Source of the DNA: Cellulomonas palmilytica
GTDB taxonomy: Bacteria; Actinomycetota; Actinomycetes; Actinomycetales; Cellulomonadaceae
Reading direction: 5' to 3'
Length of the DNA: 64,000 nt
NCBI RefSeq assembly: GCF_021590045.1
Contig: NZ_CP062221.1
Span: 1,674,001-1,738,000, forward strand
A program made the position numbers and the translations under genes. This document shows positions 30,773 to 39,442 of the stretch, piece after piece. The first letter of the stretch is position 1; each line of letters opens with the position of its first letter. The notes beneath the pieces are model-generated. The model did not search any database and was not told the origin of the DNA. It saw nothing but the letters and a program-made list of their open reading frames with translations.

Positions 30773-30786
30773 TCGTAACGATTCGA
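30773..30786. promoter_or_regulatory. LacI-type operator before GH1
   Basis: TCGTAACGATTCGA matches 10 of 12 fixed positions of the island consensus. The inner 11 bases ATCGTAACGAT (30772-30782) also occur at 54769-54779 before the second GH42 gene. Confidence 0.55.
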
Positions 30787-30871
30787 TCCGCCGGGACCGG
30801 TTCCGGCGGCCCGCGCGGCGTCGACCCCCTCGTCGCGCGGGGCACCTCTCAGCCACCCGAAGGACCCCGCC

Positions 30872-32317
30872 ATGACCACGACGCGTCCGTCCGGCCGCCA
30901 GTTCCCTGCCGACTTCCTGTGGGGCTCGGCCACCGCGTCCTACCAGATCGAGGGAGCCGTCGACGTCGACGGCCGCGGACCGTCGATCTGGGACACGTTC
31001 TCCCGCACGCCCGGCAAGGTGCTGAACGGCGACACCGGTGACGTCGCCGCGGACCACTACCACCGCGTCGAGCAGGACGTCGCCCTCATGGCCGAGCTCG
31101 GCCTGCAGGCGTACCGGTTCTCCCTCGCGTGGCCGCGCATCCAGCCCACCGGCTCGGGCGAGTTCAACGAGGCGGGCCTCGCGTTCTACTCCGACCTCGT
31201 GGACCGGCTCCTCGCCGCGGGCATCAAGCCCGTCGTGACGCTGTACCACTGGGACCTCCCGCAGCCGCTCGAGGACGCGGGCGGCTGGGCCAACCGCGAG
31301 ACCGCGCTGCGCTTCGCCGAGTACGCGCGCAAGGTCGCCGAGGTCCTGGGCGACCGCGTGCACCTGTGGACCACGCTCAACGAGCCGTGGTGCTCCGCGT
31401 TCCTCGGGTACGCGAGCGGCGTGCACGCGCCCGGAGTCACGGACGACGAGAAGTCGCTGCGCGCCGTGCACCACCTCAACCTCGCGCACGGCCTCGCCGC
31501 GCGGGAGATCAAGGACGTCCTCGGCGAGGACACGCCCGTGTCCATCACGCTCAACCTGCACGTGACCCGCGCCGCGAGCGAGGACCCCGCGGACGTCGAG
31601 GCCAAGCGCCGCATCGACACCATCGCGAACGAGGTGTTCCTGCGCCCCGTCGTCGACGGCGAGTACCCCAAGGAGGTGTTCGCCGACACCGAGTCGATCA
31701 CCGACTGGTCGTTCGTGCTCGACGGCGACCTCGACCTCATCAAGGTCCCGCTCGCGGTGCTCGGCGTGAACTACTACTCCACGGGCCGGGTCAAGCACGG
31801 CACGCCGCCGGTCGGCGACGGAACCCCCGGCCCCGACGGCCACCGCTCGTCGGTCAACTCCCCGTGGGTGGGCGCGACGCACGCCGAGTGGCTCCCGCAG
31901 CCCGGCCCGCACACCGCCATGGGCTGGAACATCGAGCCCGAGGGCCTCGTCGAGCTGCTCGTCGAGCTGCACGAGCGCTACCCGAACCTGCCGCTCGCGG
32001 TCACCGAGAACGGCGCCGCGTTCTACGACACGGTCTCCGAGGACGGCCGCGTCCACGACGTCGAGCGCGTCTCGTACCTGCACGACCACGTCGACGCCGT
32101 GGGCGAGGCCATCGAGAAGGGCGTCGACGTCGTCGGCTACTTCGTGTGGTCCTTCCTCGACAACTTCGAGTGGGCGTACGGCTACGACCGCCGGTTCGGC
32201 GTCGTGCGGGTCGACTACGACACGCTCGAGCGCACCGTGAAGGACTCCGGCCGCTGGTTCGCCGAGCTCGTGCGCACGCGCGCCGTCCCGACGATCGAGT
32301 CCGCCGCGACGCTCTGA
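30872..32317 (+). CDS. GH1 beta-glucosidase
   Basis: 481-residue intracellular retaining enzyme. [19 protein letters not shown] is the N-terminal GH1 signature; acid/base E171 in TTLNEPWCS, nucleophile E379 in VTENGAAFY, and the W-loop [19 protein letters not shown] preceded by GAAGGA. It stands as its own unit with an operator-like site about 90 bases upstream and a hairpin terminator after it. Likely hydrolyses cello-oligosaccharides left after side-chain removal. Confidence 0.95.
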   Translation: MTTTRPSGRQFPADFLWGSATASYQIEGAVDVDGRGPSIWDTFSRTPGKVLNGDTGDVAADHYHRVEQDVALMAELGLQAYRFSLAWPRIQPTGSGEFNEAGLAFYSDLVDRLLAAGIKPVVTLYHWDLPQPLEDAGGWANRETALRFAEYARKVAEVLGDRVHLWTTLNEPWCSAFLGYASGVHAPGVTDDEKSLRAVHHLNLAHGLAAREIKDVLGEDTPVSITLNLHVTRAASEDPADVEAKRRIDTIANEVFLRPVVDGEYPKEVFADTESITDWSFVLDGDLDLIKVPLAVLGVNYYSTGRVKHGTPPVGDGTPGPDGHRSSVNSPWVGATHAEWLPQPGPHTAMGWNIEPEGLVELLVELHERYPNLPLAVTENGAAFYDTVSEDGRVHDVERVSYLHDHVDAVGEAIEKGVDVVGYFVWSFLDNFEWAYGYDRRFGVVRVDYDTLERTVKDSGRWFAELVRTRAVPTIESAATL

Positions 32318-32346
32318 CGCCCGCCGTACCAGCCGGCATACCACCC

Positions 32347-32385
32347 GCCGTGCCCGGTGACGCCCTGCGCGCCGCCGGGCACGGC
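32347..32385 (+). terminator. Hairpin after GH1
   Basis: GCCGTGCCCGG (32347-32357) pairs with CCGGGCACGGC (32375-32385), 17-base loop, no T-run. Confidence 0.5.
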
Positions 32386-32447
32386 CGTCGGCGGACGCAC
32401 CCGGCTCCGATTCGTCGTCCACGGCCCGCATCGGGGAGGATCGGCGC

Positions 32448-32789
32448 ATGGCCCGCCGCTCGACCAAGCGCCCGTACGGCGCCGAGCACGTCCCGCTCGA
32501 CGTGCAGCGCGCCACGGGCGGCCGCACCGTGCAGGACGCGCCCGACGGCGAGTGGGTCGTGCAGCGCGTGCGCGGCGGCGAGCGCGACTACCGCTGCCCG
32601 GGGTGCGACCAGCTCGTGCCCGCCGGGACCGCGCACGTGGTCGCGTGGCGCACCGACGACTGGCGCGGCGCGGGCGTCGAGGACCGGCGGCACTGGCACG
32701 CGGCGTGCTTCGACGCCCGCGGCCGGCGCGCGCCGACGACGCGCGCGACGCCCCGCACCACGACCCGCCGCACGCCGCGGGGCGAGTGA
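32448..32789 (+). CDS. Small zinc-motif protein, unknown function
   Basis: 113-residue basic protein with C50-P-G-C53 and H84-A-A-C87, a plausible single zinc site, flanked by an Arg/Thr-rich C-terminus. Proteins of this form are widespread in actinobacteria and are sometimes labelled ATP/GTP-binding without support. GGGGAGGA before the ATG. Overlaps the next start by 4 bases. Confidence 0.75.
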   Translation: MARRSTKRPYGAEHVPLDVQRATGGRTVQDAPDGEWVVQRVRGGERDYRCPGCDQLVPAGTAHVVAWRTDDWRGAGVEDRRHWHAACFDARGRRAPTTRATPRTTTRRTPRGE

Positions 32790-33688
32790 CGGTGCCGGTC
32801 CCCGTGCCTCAGCCTCGGCCCGGCCACGCCGCGACGTGGCCCACGCGTGCGCCGCGGCTGCTGGCGACCGACCTGGACGGGACGCTGCTCGACCCGGCCG
32901 GAGCCGTCTCGCCCCGCACGGCCGCAGCGCTGCGGGCGGCCGAGGACGCGGGGATCGAGGTGGTGTTCGTGACCGCGCGCCCGCCGCGCTGGCTCGCCGA
33001 CCTCGCGCCGCACGTCGCCGGACACGGCGTCGCGATCTGCGCGAACGGCGCCGCGGTCGTCGAGGTCGCCACGGGTCGCGTGCTCGCCGAGCACGGCATG
33101 CCCGCCACGCTCGTCGCGTCCCTCGCGCAGTCGCTGCGCGACGCGCTCGGCGAGGTGCACCTCGCGGTCGAGAGCGTGCACGGGTTCGCGGCCGAGCACG
33201 GCTACGTCGACGCGCACGTGCTGCCCGAGCGCTTCCCCGCCGCGGCCCGCATCGAGGACGTGCTGACCCCCTCGACGCTCAAGCTGCTCGTCCGCACCCG
33301 CACCGACCACGGCGCGGGGCACGCGAGCGTCGTGCAGCGGGCGGTCGGGAGCGCCGCGCTCGTCGCCGACTCCGGGGCCGTCGGGCTGGGCGAGGTCAGC
33401 GCGCTCGGTGTCACCAAGGCGGGCGCGCTCGCCGCGTGGGCGCAGCAGCGCGGCCTGACCGCGCGGGACGTGTGGGCGTGCGGCGACGCGCCCAACGACC
33501 TGCCGATGCTCGCGTGGGCGGGACAGTCGTTCGCCGTGGCGAACGCGTACGACGAGGTGCGCGCGGGGGCGCGGCACACGTGCCCCGCCAACGCCGAGGA
33601 CGGGGTCGCCGCCGTGCTCGAGCACGCCACCGCGCTCGCCCAGGGCGGGACGCGCACGACCGGTGGCCGCGTCGGGGAGCTGGCATAG
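32786..33688 (+). CDS. HAD-superfamily (Cof-type) phosphatase
   Basis: 300-residue phosphatase. HAD motif I DLDGTLLD, motif II VFVTARPP, a C2-type cap, and motif IV GDAPNDLPML. Cof-type members dephosphorylate sugar phosphates or flavin precursors; the substrate is not evident. A GTG at 32786 overlaps the zinc-motif gene by 4 bases; a second GTG at 32792 is possible. Confidence 0.88.
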   Translation: MTVPVPVPQPRPGHAATWPTRAPRLLATDLDGTLLDPAGAVSPRTAAALRAAEDAGIEVVFVTARPPRWLADLAPHVAGHGVAICANGAAVVEVATGRVLAEHGMPATLVASLAQSLRDALGEVHLAVESVHGFAAEHGYVDAHVLPERFPAAARIEDVLTPSTLKLLVRTRTDHGAGHASVVQRAVGSAALVADSGAVGLGEVSALGVTKAGALAAWAQQRGLTARDVWACGDAPNDLPMLAWAGQSFAVANAYDEVRAGARHTCPANAEDGVAAVLEHATALAQGGTRTTGGRVGELA

Positions 33689-33691
33689 GCT
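33686..33691 (+). promoter_or_regulatory. Candidate -10 for a leaderless alpha/beta hydrolase transcript
   Basis: TAGGCT ends 7 bases before the ATG at 33699 and there is no ribosome site. The same 7-base spacing is seen at the LacI-family gene. It overlaps the end of the preceding gene. Confidence 0.4.
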
Positions 33692-33698
33692 CGTCGCG

Positions 33699-34586
33699 AT
33701 GAGCACGACGACCCCGACCGCGGGCCCCACCGCCGGCGGCACCACCGAGATCCGCTCCCTGACCGTCCTGCCCGCGCACCGCGAGGACGTCGAGCTGCAC
33801 ACGGCCGACGGCCTCACGCTCGTCGGCGAGCTCGCGCGGCCCCTCGGCCCGGACGGCGGCCCCGCGACGCCGGCCGCGACGCTCGTGACGCTGCACCCAT
33901 TGCCCACGCACGGCGGTTACATGGACTCGCACGTCTACCGCAAGGCCGCCTGGCGCCTGCCGGCGCTGGCGGACCTCGCGGTGCTGCGGTTCAACACGCG
34001 CGGCACGTCGAGCCCGCGCGGGACGAGCGAGGGCGCGTTCGACGGGGGAGACGGCGAGCGCTTCGACGTGGCCGCGGCGATCGAGTACGCCGAGTTCCAC
34101 GACCTGCCGCGCCGGTGGCTCGTCGGCTGGTCGTTCGGCACCGAGCTCGCGCTCATGCACGGGCACGACCCGTCGGTCGAGGGCGCGATCCTGCTCTCGC
34201 CGCCGCTGCACCGCGCGACCGACGCGGACCTCGACGCGTGGGCCGCGTTCGGCCGCCCGCTCGTCGTGCTCGTGCCCGAGCTCGACGACTACCTGCGTCC
34301 CGACGAGGCGCGGGCCCGGTTCGCACGCGTCCCGCAGGCCGAGGTCATCGGCGTCGACGGCGCCAAGCACCTGTGGGTCGGTGAGCCGGCCGTGCGCCGC
34401 GTGCTCGACGAGGTCGTCGCGCACGTCCTGCCGGGCCACGCCCCGCTCCCGACCACGTGGGACGGGCCGGCGACGACCGCGGCCGCCGTGGCGGCGACAC
34501 CCATGGACGGCGCCGACGACCGTGCCGACGACGAGGCCGACGAGGCCGACGACGAGCGCGGCGACGCGGTCGAGGAGGACGCATGA
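33699..34586 (+). CDS. Alpha/beta hydrolase with acidic tail
   Basis: 295 residues. Nucleophile elbow GWSFG, aspartate in PELDDY and histidine in GAKHLWVGE form a plausible triad, and TLHPLPTHGGYMDSHVYRKAA resembles small serine hydrolases with an oxyanion-hole segment. The last ~45 residues are disordered and rich in Asp/Glu (DGADDRADDEADEADDER). Substrate unknown. Overlaps the next gene by 4 bases. Confidence 0.8.
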   Translation: MSTTTPTAGPTAGGTTEIRSLTVLPAHREDVELHTADGLTLVGELARPLGPDGGPATPAATLVTLHPLPTHGGYMDSHVYRKAAWRLPALADLAVLRFNTRGTSSPRGTSEGAFDGGDGERFDVAAAIEYAEFHDLPRRWLVGWSFGTELALMHGHDPSVEGAILLSPPLHRATDADLDAWAAFGRPLVVLVPELDDYLRPDEARARFARVPQAEVIGVDGAKHLWVGEPAVRRVLDEVVAHVLPGHAPLPTTWDGPATTAAAVAATPMDGADDRADDEADEADDERGDAVEEDA

Positions 34587-35362
34587 CGCTGCACGTGCTG
34601 CGGGACGGGGGAGACGGCCTCGCGGTCGTGCTCCTGCACGGCTTCCCGCTCGACCACCGCATGTGGCGCGCCGTCGCCGAGCAGCTCAGCGTGCCGACGC
34701 GCGTCCTGGCCGCGGACCTGCCCGGCGCCGGGGGAGCCGACGACGCCCTCCCGGAGCCGTCGATCGAGGCCGCCGCGGACCGGGTCGCGGCCGAGCTCGC
34801 GGACGCGGGCGTGACGCGCGCGGTCGTCGTCGGGCTGTCGATGGGCGGCTACGTCGCGCTCGCGCTCGCCGAGCGGCGCGCCGCGCTCGTCGCGGCTCTC
34901 GGGCTCGTCGACACCAAGTCGACCGCGGACACCGACGAGGCGCGCGCGAACCGCCTGCGCATCGCTGAACAGGCCGAGGCCACCGGGTCGGTCGAGCCGG
35001 TGCGCGGCATGGCGACCGCGCTCGTCGGCGAGTCGACGCGCTCCGCGCAGCCCGAGGTCGGCGCGCAGCTCGCCGCGTGGATCGAGGACCAGTCGCCCGC
35101 GGGCGTCGCGTGGGCGCAGCGCGCGATGGCGTCGCGCCCCGACCGCACGGACGTGCTCGCCGCCTTCGCCGGACCGGTCGCGGTCGTCGTCGGCGACGAG
35201 GACGCGGTCACGCCCGTCGAGGCGGCGCAGCACCTCGCGTCCGCCGCGCGGCAGGCCCAGCTCGTCGTCGTCCCGCGCTCAGGGCACATGTCGGCGGTCG
35301 AGCAGCCCGCCGCGGTCGCCGCGGCGCTGAGCGACCTGGTCCAGCGCGCGGCCTCGTCCTGA
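34583..35362 (+). CDS. Alpha/beta hydrolase
   Basis: 259 residues of the compact alpha/beta hydrolase fold: oxyanion motif LLHGFPLDHRMW, nucleophile elbow GLSMGG, acid in VVVGDEDAVTP, histidine in PRSGHMSAVEQP. Similar to esterases and 3-oxoadipate enol-lactonase-like proteins. GAGGAGG precedes the ATG, and the 4-base overlap indicates an operon with the preceding hydrolase. Confidence 0.85.
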   Translation: MTLHVLRDGGDGLAVVLLHGFPLDHRMWRAVAEQLSVPTRVLAADLPGAGGADDALPEPSIEAAADRVAAELADAGVTRAVVVGLSMGGYVALALAERRAALVAALGLVDTKSTADTDEARANRLRIAEQAEATGSVEPVRGMATALVGESTRSAQPEVGAQLAAWIEDQSPAGVAWAQRAMASRPDRTDVLAAFAGPVAVVVGDEDAVTPVEAAQHLASAARQAQLVVVPRSGHMSAVEQPAAVAAALSDLVQRAASS

Positions 35363-35368
35363 GGTCGC

Positions 35369-35382
35369 CCTCGGGACCGAGG
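35369..35382. terminator. Short hairpin between convergent genes
   Basis: CCTCGG (35369-35374) and CCGAGG (35377-35382) around a 2-base loop, between two facing stop codons. Weak. Confidence 0.25.
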
Positions 35383-35383
35383 C

Positions 35384-35806
35384 TCAAGACCCCGTGCGCA
35401 GCCGCGCGAGCGCGTCCTTCATGTCGATCGACTCGCCGTCCTTGCCGCCCGCACCGATGACGAGCGGCGGGTCCGACGGCTCCGGGCGCACGCCGCGCAG
35501 CCGCCCGACGACGCTCGGGGGCGTGCGCAGCACGTAGAACTCGCCGTCGGTGTCGATCGCGACGGTCTCGTCGAACCGCAGGTACCAGCCGAGCAGGGGC
35601 GTGCGGTAGCGGGCACGGCCGTCGTACGTCCGCACGCGCAGCGGCTCCGGCTCGGGGCCGTGCTCGCGCGCGTGCGCGAGGAACTCCGCGATCATCGCGC
35701 GGGCCTGCGTCGACTCCGACTCGCGGCGCCGCCGCAGGGCCTCGGCGTGCGCGTGCGCGGCCTCGCGGCGGTCCTCGCGCCAGCGCGCGGCGTCGGTGTC
35801 GCTCAT
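35384..35806 (-). CDS. Conserved-looking hypothetical protein
   Basis: 140 residues. A charged helical N-terminus (DAARWREDRREAAHAHAEALRR) precedes a compact C-terminal part with YRTPLLGWYLRFDETVAIDTDG and a Gly-rich GAGGKDGESIDMKDAL. No family recognised. An AGGA sits 6 bases before the ATG. It is downstream of the coiled-coil gene in the same direction, separated by a strong hairpin. Confidence 0.7.
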   Translation of the reverse strand: MSDTDAARWREDRREAAHAHAEALRRRRESESTQARAMIAEFLAHAREHGPEPEPLRVRTYDGRARYRTPLLGWYLRFDETVAIDTDGEFYVLRTPPSVVGRLRGVRPEPSDPPLVIGAGGKDGESIDMKDALARLRTGS

Positions 35807-35904
35807 GGAAGTCCTGATCGGTCGTCGGGCGCCCGGACCTGAGGCCGCGGGCGGGTGCGGGCCGAGCGGAGGTCGTGGTCCCGACGACCGCGCGGCCCGG
35901 GGTC

Positions 35905-35938
35905 GGTGGTGGCCGGCCCGGTCGAGCCGGCCACCACC
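35905..35938 (-). terminator. Terminator of the coiled-coil gene
   Basis: A perfect 13-bp stem (GGTGGTGGCCGGC at 35905-35917 with its complement at 35926-35938) and an 8-base loop lie 7 bases past the stop of the minus-strand gene. No T-run, as usual in high-GC genomes. Confidence 0.65.
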
Positions 35939-35945
35939 TGGTGCG

Positions 35946-38252
35946 TCAGTGCGAGCCGACCTGCTCGTCGTGCTGCTCGGGCGCCTGCGCGTCGGCGTGC
36001 TCGGCGGGCGCGTCGGTGGTCTGCTCGCCGGGCTCGTCGGCGCTCGGCTCCGAGAGCTGCTCGGCCGTGCCCTCGGCGGTCTGCTCCGTGCCGCTCGCGC
36101 TCGCCTGGTCGGCCGGCTGCTCCGCCGACTGCTCGGCGGTCTGCGGCTCGTCCTCCTGACCCGCGGCGGGCTCGTCGGCCGGGGCGGCTGCCTCGACCGC
36201 GACGGGCGCGGGCGCCGCCGAGAGCGGTGCGGGCCGCGACTTCGCGCGGGCCTTCGCCGCGGGGCGGGCGGGTGCCGGGGCCTTGGCGGCCTTCGGGGCC
36301 GACGTCTGCTCCGCGGCCGGGGCGGGCGCTGCGGCTGCGGCGGCCGGGGCCTGCGCCGCGGGTGCCGCCTTCGCCGGGCCGTGCGCGGCCGCGAACTCCG
36401 CCTCGGCACGCCGGGCGCGCTCGACCGACGCGCTCGTCGGCTCGCTGCCGAGCAGGCCGCGCAGCTCGTCGAGGTACGTCGTGATCGACTCGCGCTGCCG
36501 GTTGAGGTCCTCGACCTGACGCGCCGCGGTGGTCCGCTCGCGCTCCGACTCGGTCATGGCCTCCGAGATCTGCTTCTCGGCGTGCTCGCGGGCCTCCGCG
36601 ACCACCTTGTCGGCGTTGCGGCGGGCGTTCGCCAGCAGCTCCTTGGCGTGGGTCTCGGCGTCCACGCGGACCTTCTCGGCGTGCACGAGGGCCTTGGCCA
36701 CGCGCTCCTCGGCGTCGGCCGCGTGCGCCTCGGCGTCGCGCACCAGGCGCTCGGTCTCGACCCGGGCCGCGTCGTGCCGGGCCGCGTCCTCGCGCTCGCT
36801 CGCCTCGCGGCGCGACGCGATCTCGAGCTCGGCGTCGGCGAGCCGCTGCTCGGCCTCGCGGACCAGCTCGTCGGCGCGGGCCTTCGCGTTCGCGAACGTC
36901 TCGGCGGCCGAGCGGCGGGCCTCGGTGAGGACGCGCTCCGTGTCGAGGCGCGTCTGCTCGCGCTGCTCGCGGGTCTCGCGCTCGGTCGTCGCCCGCAGCT
37001 CGGTGGTCTCCCGCGCGGTCGTCTCGCGCAGCTCGGTGGTCTCCCGCTCGGTGGTCTCGCGCAGGTGCGCGGCCTCGGACGCGGTGCGCTCGCGCAGCTC
37101 GGTCGCCTCGCGCTCGGCCGCCGCGCGGATCTCCGCGGCGTACTGCTCGGCCTCGGTGCGCGTGAGCGTGACCTCCTGGTCGGCCTGCTGGCGCAGCGCC
37201 GCGATCTCGTCGTTCACGCTCGCCCGCAGCTCGCCGGTCTCCCGGTCGGCCTGCGCGCGCACGAACGCCGAGTACTGGTCGGCCTCGGTGCGCAGCGCGG
37301 CGACCTCGGCGGCCACGCGCTGCTGCAGTGCGGTCGCGTCGCGCTCGGCGGCGGCCCGCGTGCTGTCGGCGAACTCCTGCGCCTGCGTGCGCAGCGTGGT
37401 GGCGGCGTGCTCGGCCTCCTGGCGCACCTGCGCGGCCTCGACGGCGACGGTCGCGCGCAGCTCGGCGGCGTACCGCTCGGCGTCGGCGCGCAACGCGGCG
37501 GCCTCGGCCTCGGTGCGCGTGCGCAGGTTCGTCGTCTCCTCGTCGGCCGTCTGCCGCAGGTCCTGCGCGTACCGGTCGGCCTCGTCGCGCAGCGCCGTCG
37601 TCTCGGCCTCGGTGCGCGTGCGCAGCTCGCTGGCGGTGCGCTCGGTCGCGACGCGCAGCTGCGTCGCCTCGTGCTCGACCGTCGCGCGCAGTGTGCCGAG
37701 CTCGCGCTCGAGCGTCGTGCGGCGCTCGGACTCCTCGGTCGTGATGGCGCTCTGGATCCGCGCGGCCTCACGCTCGGCGGAGCCGACGAGCTCCTCGGCC
37801 CGCCGCTGCGCGGCCACGAGCGTGCTCTCCGCCTCGGTCGCGGCGGTCGAACGGACCTCCTCGGCCTCGCGACGCGCGGTGGCGAGCAGCTCGGCGACCT
37901 CGTTCTCGGCGCGGGCGCGCAGCTGCCCGGCGGCGAGCTTGGCCCGCGCGAGCGCGTCGGCGGCCTGCGCGTTCGCCTGGGTGACGACGTCGGAGGACTG
38001 CTCCTCGGCGGAGCGCAGGAGCTGCTCGATGCGCGAGCCCAGGCCCGAGTAGGTGGGGCGCTCGGCCTCACGGAGCTGGCGGTGGGCCTCGGACAGCTCG
38101 CCGGCCATCTGGAGCGACTTGGCGTCGAGCGCCTCGACCTGGGCGCGGGTGTCCGCGAGCGACTGCTCGAGGCTCGCGATCCGGGAGTCGACCGCCTCGC
38201 GCTCGTACCCGCGGAAGTTGACGACGGGGAACTGCGGCCGGGCTTCGGGCAC
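35946..38252 (-). CDS. DivIVA/Scy-like long coiled-coil polarity protein
   Basis: 768 residues. The N-terminus PEARPQFPVVNFRGYEREAV followed by SRIASLEQSLA resembles the membrane-binding DivIVA N-domain (RGY...VD). About 500 residues of uninterrupted coiled coil follow (about 30-560), rich in Glu/Ala/Arg/Thr, with clear 11-residue repeats such as TERETTELRET. The C-terminal ~180 residues are disordered, Ala/Pro- then Glu/Gln/Asp-rich. The layout resembles Streptomyces Scy, a polar scaffold for DivIVA-dependent growth, rather than classical DivIVA. GTG start at 38252 has GAGGAGGAA upstream; an open frame to 38438 lacks support. Confidence 0.8.
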   Translation of the reverse strand: MPEARPQFPVVNFRGYEREAVDSRIASLEQSLADTRAQVEALDAKSLQMAGELSEAHRQLREAERPTYSGLGSRIEQLLRSAEEQSSDVVTQANAQAADALARAKLAAGQLRARAENEVAELLATARREAEEVRSTAATEAESTLVAAQRRAEELVGSAEREAARIQSAITTEESERRTTLERELGTLRATVEHEATQLRVATERTASELRTRTEAETTALRDEADRYAQDLRQTADEETTNLRTRTEAEAAALRADAERYAAELRATVAVEAAQVRQEAEHAATTLRTQAQEFADSTRAAAERDATALQQRVAAEVAALRTEADQYSAFVRAQADRETGELRASVNDEIAALRQQADQEVTLTRTEAEQYAAEIRAAAEREATELRERTASEAAHLRETTERETTELRETTARETTELRATTERETREQREQTRLDTERVLTEARRSAAETFANAKARADELVREAEQRLADAELEIASRREASEREDAARHDAARVETERLVRDAEAHAADAEERVAKALVHAEKVRVDAETHAKELLANARRNADKVVAEAREHAEKQISEAMTESERERTTAARQVEDLNRQRESITTYLDELRGLLGSEPTSASVERARRAEAEFAAAHGPAKAAPAAQAPAAAAAAPAPAAEQTSAPKAAKAPAPARPAAKARAKSRPAPLSAAPAPVAVEAAAPADEPAAGQEDEPQTAEQSAEQPADQASASGTEQTAEGTAEQLSEPSADEPGEQTTDAPAEHADAQAPEQHDEQVGSH

Positions 38253-38782
38253 GAGACTTCCTCCTCGGTGGTGTGGGCCGGGCTGATGGCGGATGTCGCC
38301 GAGCCGCCGGCGCACGTGGACGGCAGCTCCGGGCCCTCGGCCAGGATAGTGGCTGCGCCTGCCGTGCCCCACGCTGAGCGGCTCACGCATGGCGCTCACC
38401 GCCAGCGTGGTCATCCGGTCGGGCCGGTGCCCGACCACCGGCCGCCGTTGACGACGACCGGTGAAGATCGGTGCCGAGCGTCCAGCGCCCGCCGAGGGTG
38501 CTCACGCGGACGGGCAGCCGACAGGGTCTGCTCCGGTGTCTCGTACCTCTCGCCTCGGGCGCCGGCGCCACCAGCACGTGTGCGCAGGGGACCGAGGTGA
38601 CAGGCGTCGGCGTCAGAACCTTGCTGACGCGGTCCGGCCGGCCTGTTCCAGGCCCGAAGCTGACCTGCGCTGCACCGAGCCGATCGGAGCAGGCGGCCGC
38701 CCCTCGCGCGTTCGTGGCCCGGCGCGCGGCTCCGGCTCGAGCGCAGATCTGCCGACCGCGACGCAGTGAACGGGAACGAGGG
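38253..38782. other. 530-bp intergenic region, no gene seen
   Basis: Lies between the coiled-coil gene start and the response regulator stop. Small open frames on both strands lack ribosome sites and protein-like composition. It should hold the coiled-coil gene's promoter and the end of the two-component transcript. No repeat or clear terminator was found. Confidence 0.6.
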
Positions 38783-39442
38783 TCACGTCGGCGTCCCTCG
38801 ACCGAGGCCTGCCTCGCGCGCGCGGACGATGGCGTGCGCCCTGTCGGCGACCTGAAGCTTGGTGAGGATGTTGGAGATGTGGTTCCGCACGGTCTTGTCG
38901 CTGAGGTGGAGCTGGCGTGCGATCTCTCCATTGGTGCTCGCCCGTGCGACCAGGTCGAGGATCTCGCGCTCGCGCGACGTCAGCTCGGGAAAGGCGACTC
39001 GGGCAGGTGCGGACCGACCGCTGAAGGCGTCGAGCACCCGGAGGGCGACCGCGGGTCCGAAGATCGCCTCCCCGCGGCCGACGGCGTGGATGGCTCGCAC
39101 GATCTCACTGGGCCCGGCTCCCTTGAGCAAGTAGCCCCGCGCACCCGCCTGGATGGCGGTGAAAACAGAGTCGTCCTCGTCGAACATGGTCAGGACGAGG
39201 ACCGCGATGTGCGGGCTGGCCGACGTGATGGCCCGGGTGGCCTCGACCCCGCTCACCCCGGGCATCTTCAGGTCCATCACGATGACGTCAGGCTGGAGCT
39301 CCAGAGCCAGCTCGACGGCGCTCGCTCCGTCGGCGGCGTCAGCCACCACCTCGAGGCAGGCGTCGTCCTCCACGGCCGCGCGCAGGCCGTGGCGGTACAT
39401 CGGGTGGTCGTCGACGATCAGCACGCGCATGGGCTCGGTCAT
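38783..39442 (-). CDS. NarL/FixJ-family response regulator
   Basis: 219 residues. Receiver domain with D11, D12, phospho-acceptor D57 in VIVMDLKMPG, T in LVLTMFDED and K in GYLLKGAGP; C-terminal LuxR-type HTH from LTSREREILDLVARASTNGEI through KTVRNHISNILTKLQV. ATG at 39442 follows GGAGG. Overlaps the kinase gene by 4 bases, so the two form an operon. Its targets may be the GTCCC/GGGAC palindromes next to the kinase start. Confidence 0.95.
   Translation of the reverse strand: MTEPMRVLIVDDHPMYRHGLRAAVEDDACLEVVADAADGASAVELALELQPDVIVMDLKMPGVSGVEATRAITSASPHIAVLVLTMFDEDDSVFTAIQAGARGYLLKGAGPSEIVRAIHAVGRGEAIFGPAVALRVLDAFSGRSAPARVAFPELTSREREILDLVARASTNGEIARQLHLSDKTVRNHISNILTKLQVADRAHAIVRAREAGLGRGTPT

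Noticed and set aside
26096..32527. A 2,143-codon open frame on the minus strand
   Set aside because: It lies antisense to GH42, GH31 and GH1. Its translation is Arg/Val/His/Asp-rich with no domain; long antisense frames are common at this GC content. The same applies to minus-strand frames at 44111-47515, 55153-58533 and 60809-63838.
38383..38931. A 182-codon minus-strand frame upstream of the response regulator gene end
   Set aside because: It overlaps the response regulator in another frame and shows random Ser/Arg/Thr-rich composition with no ribosome site.
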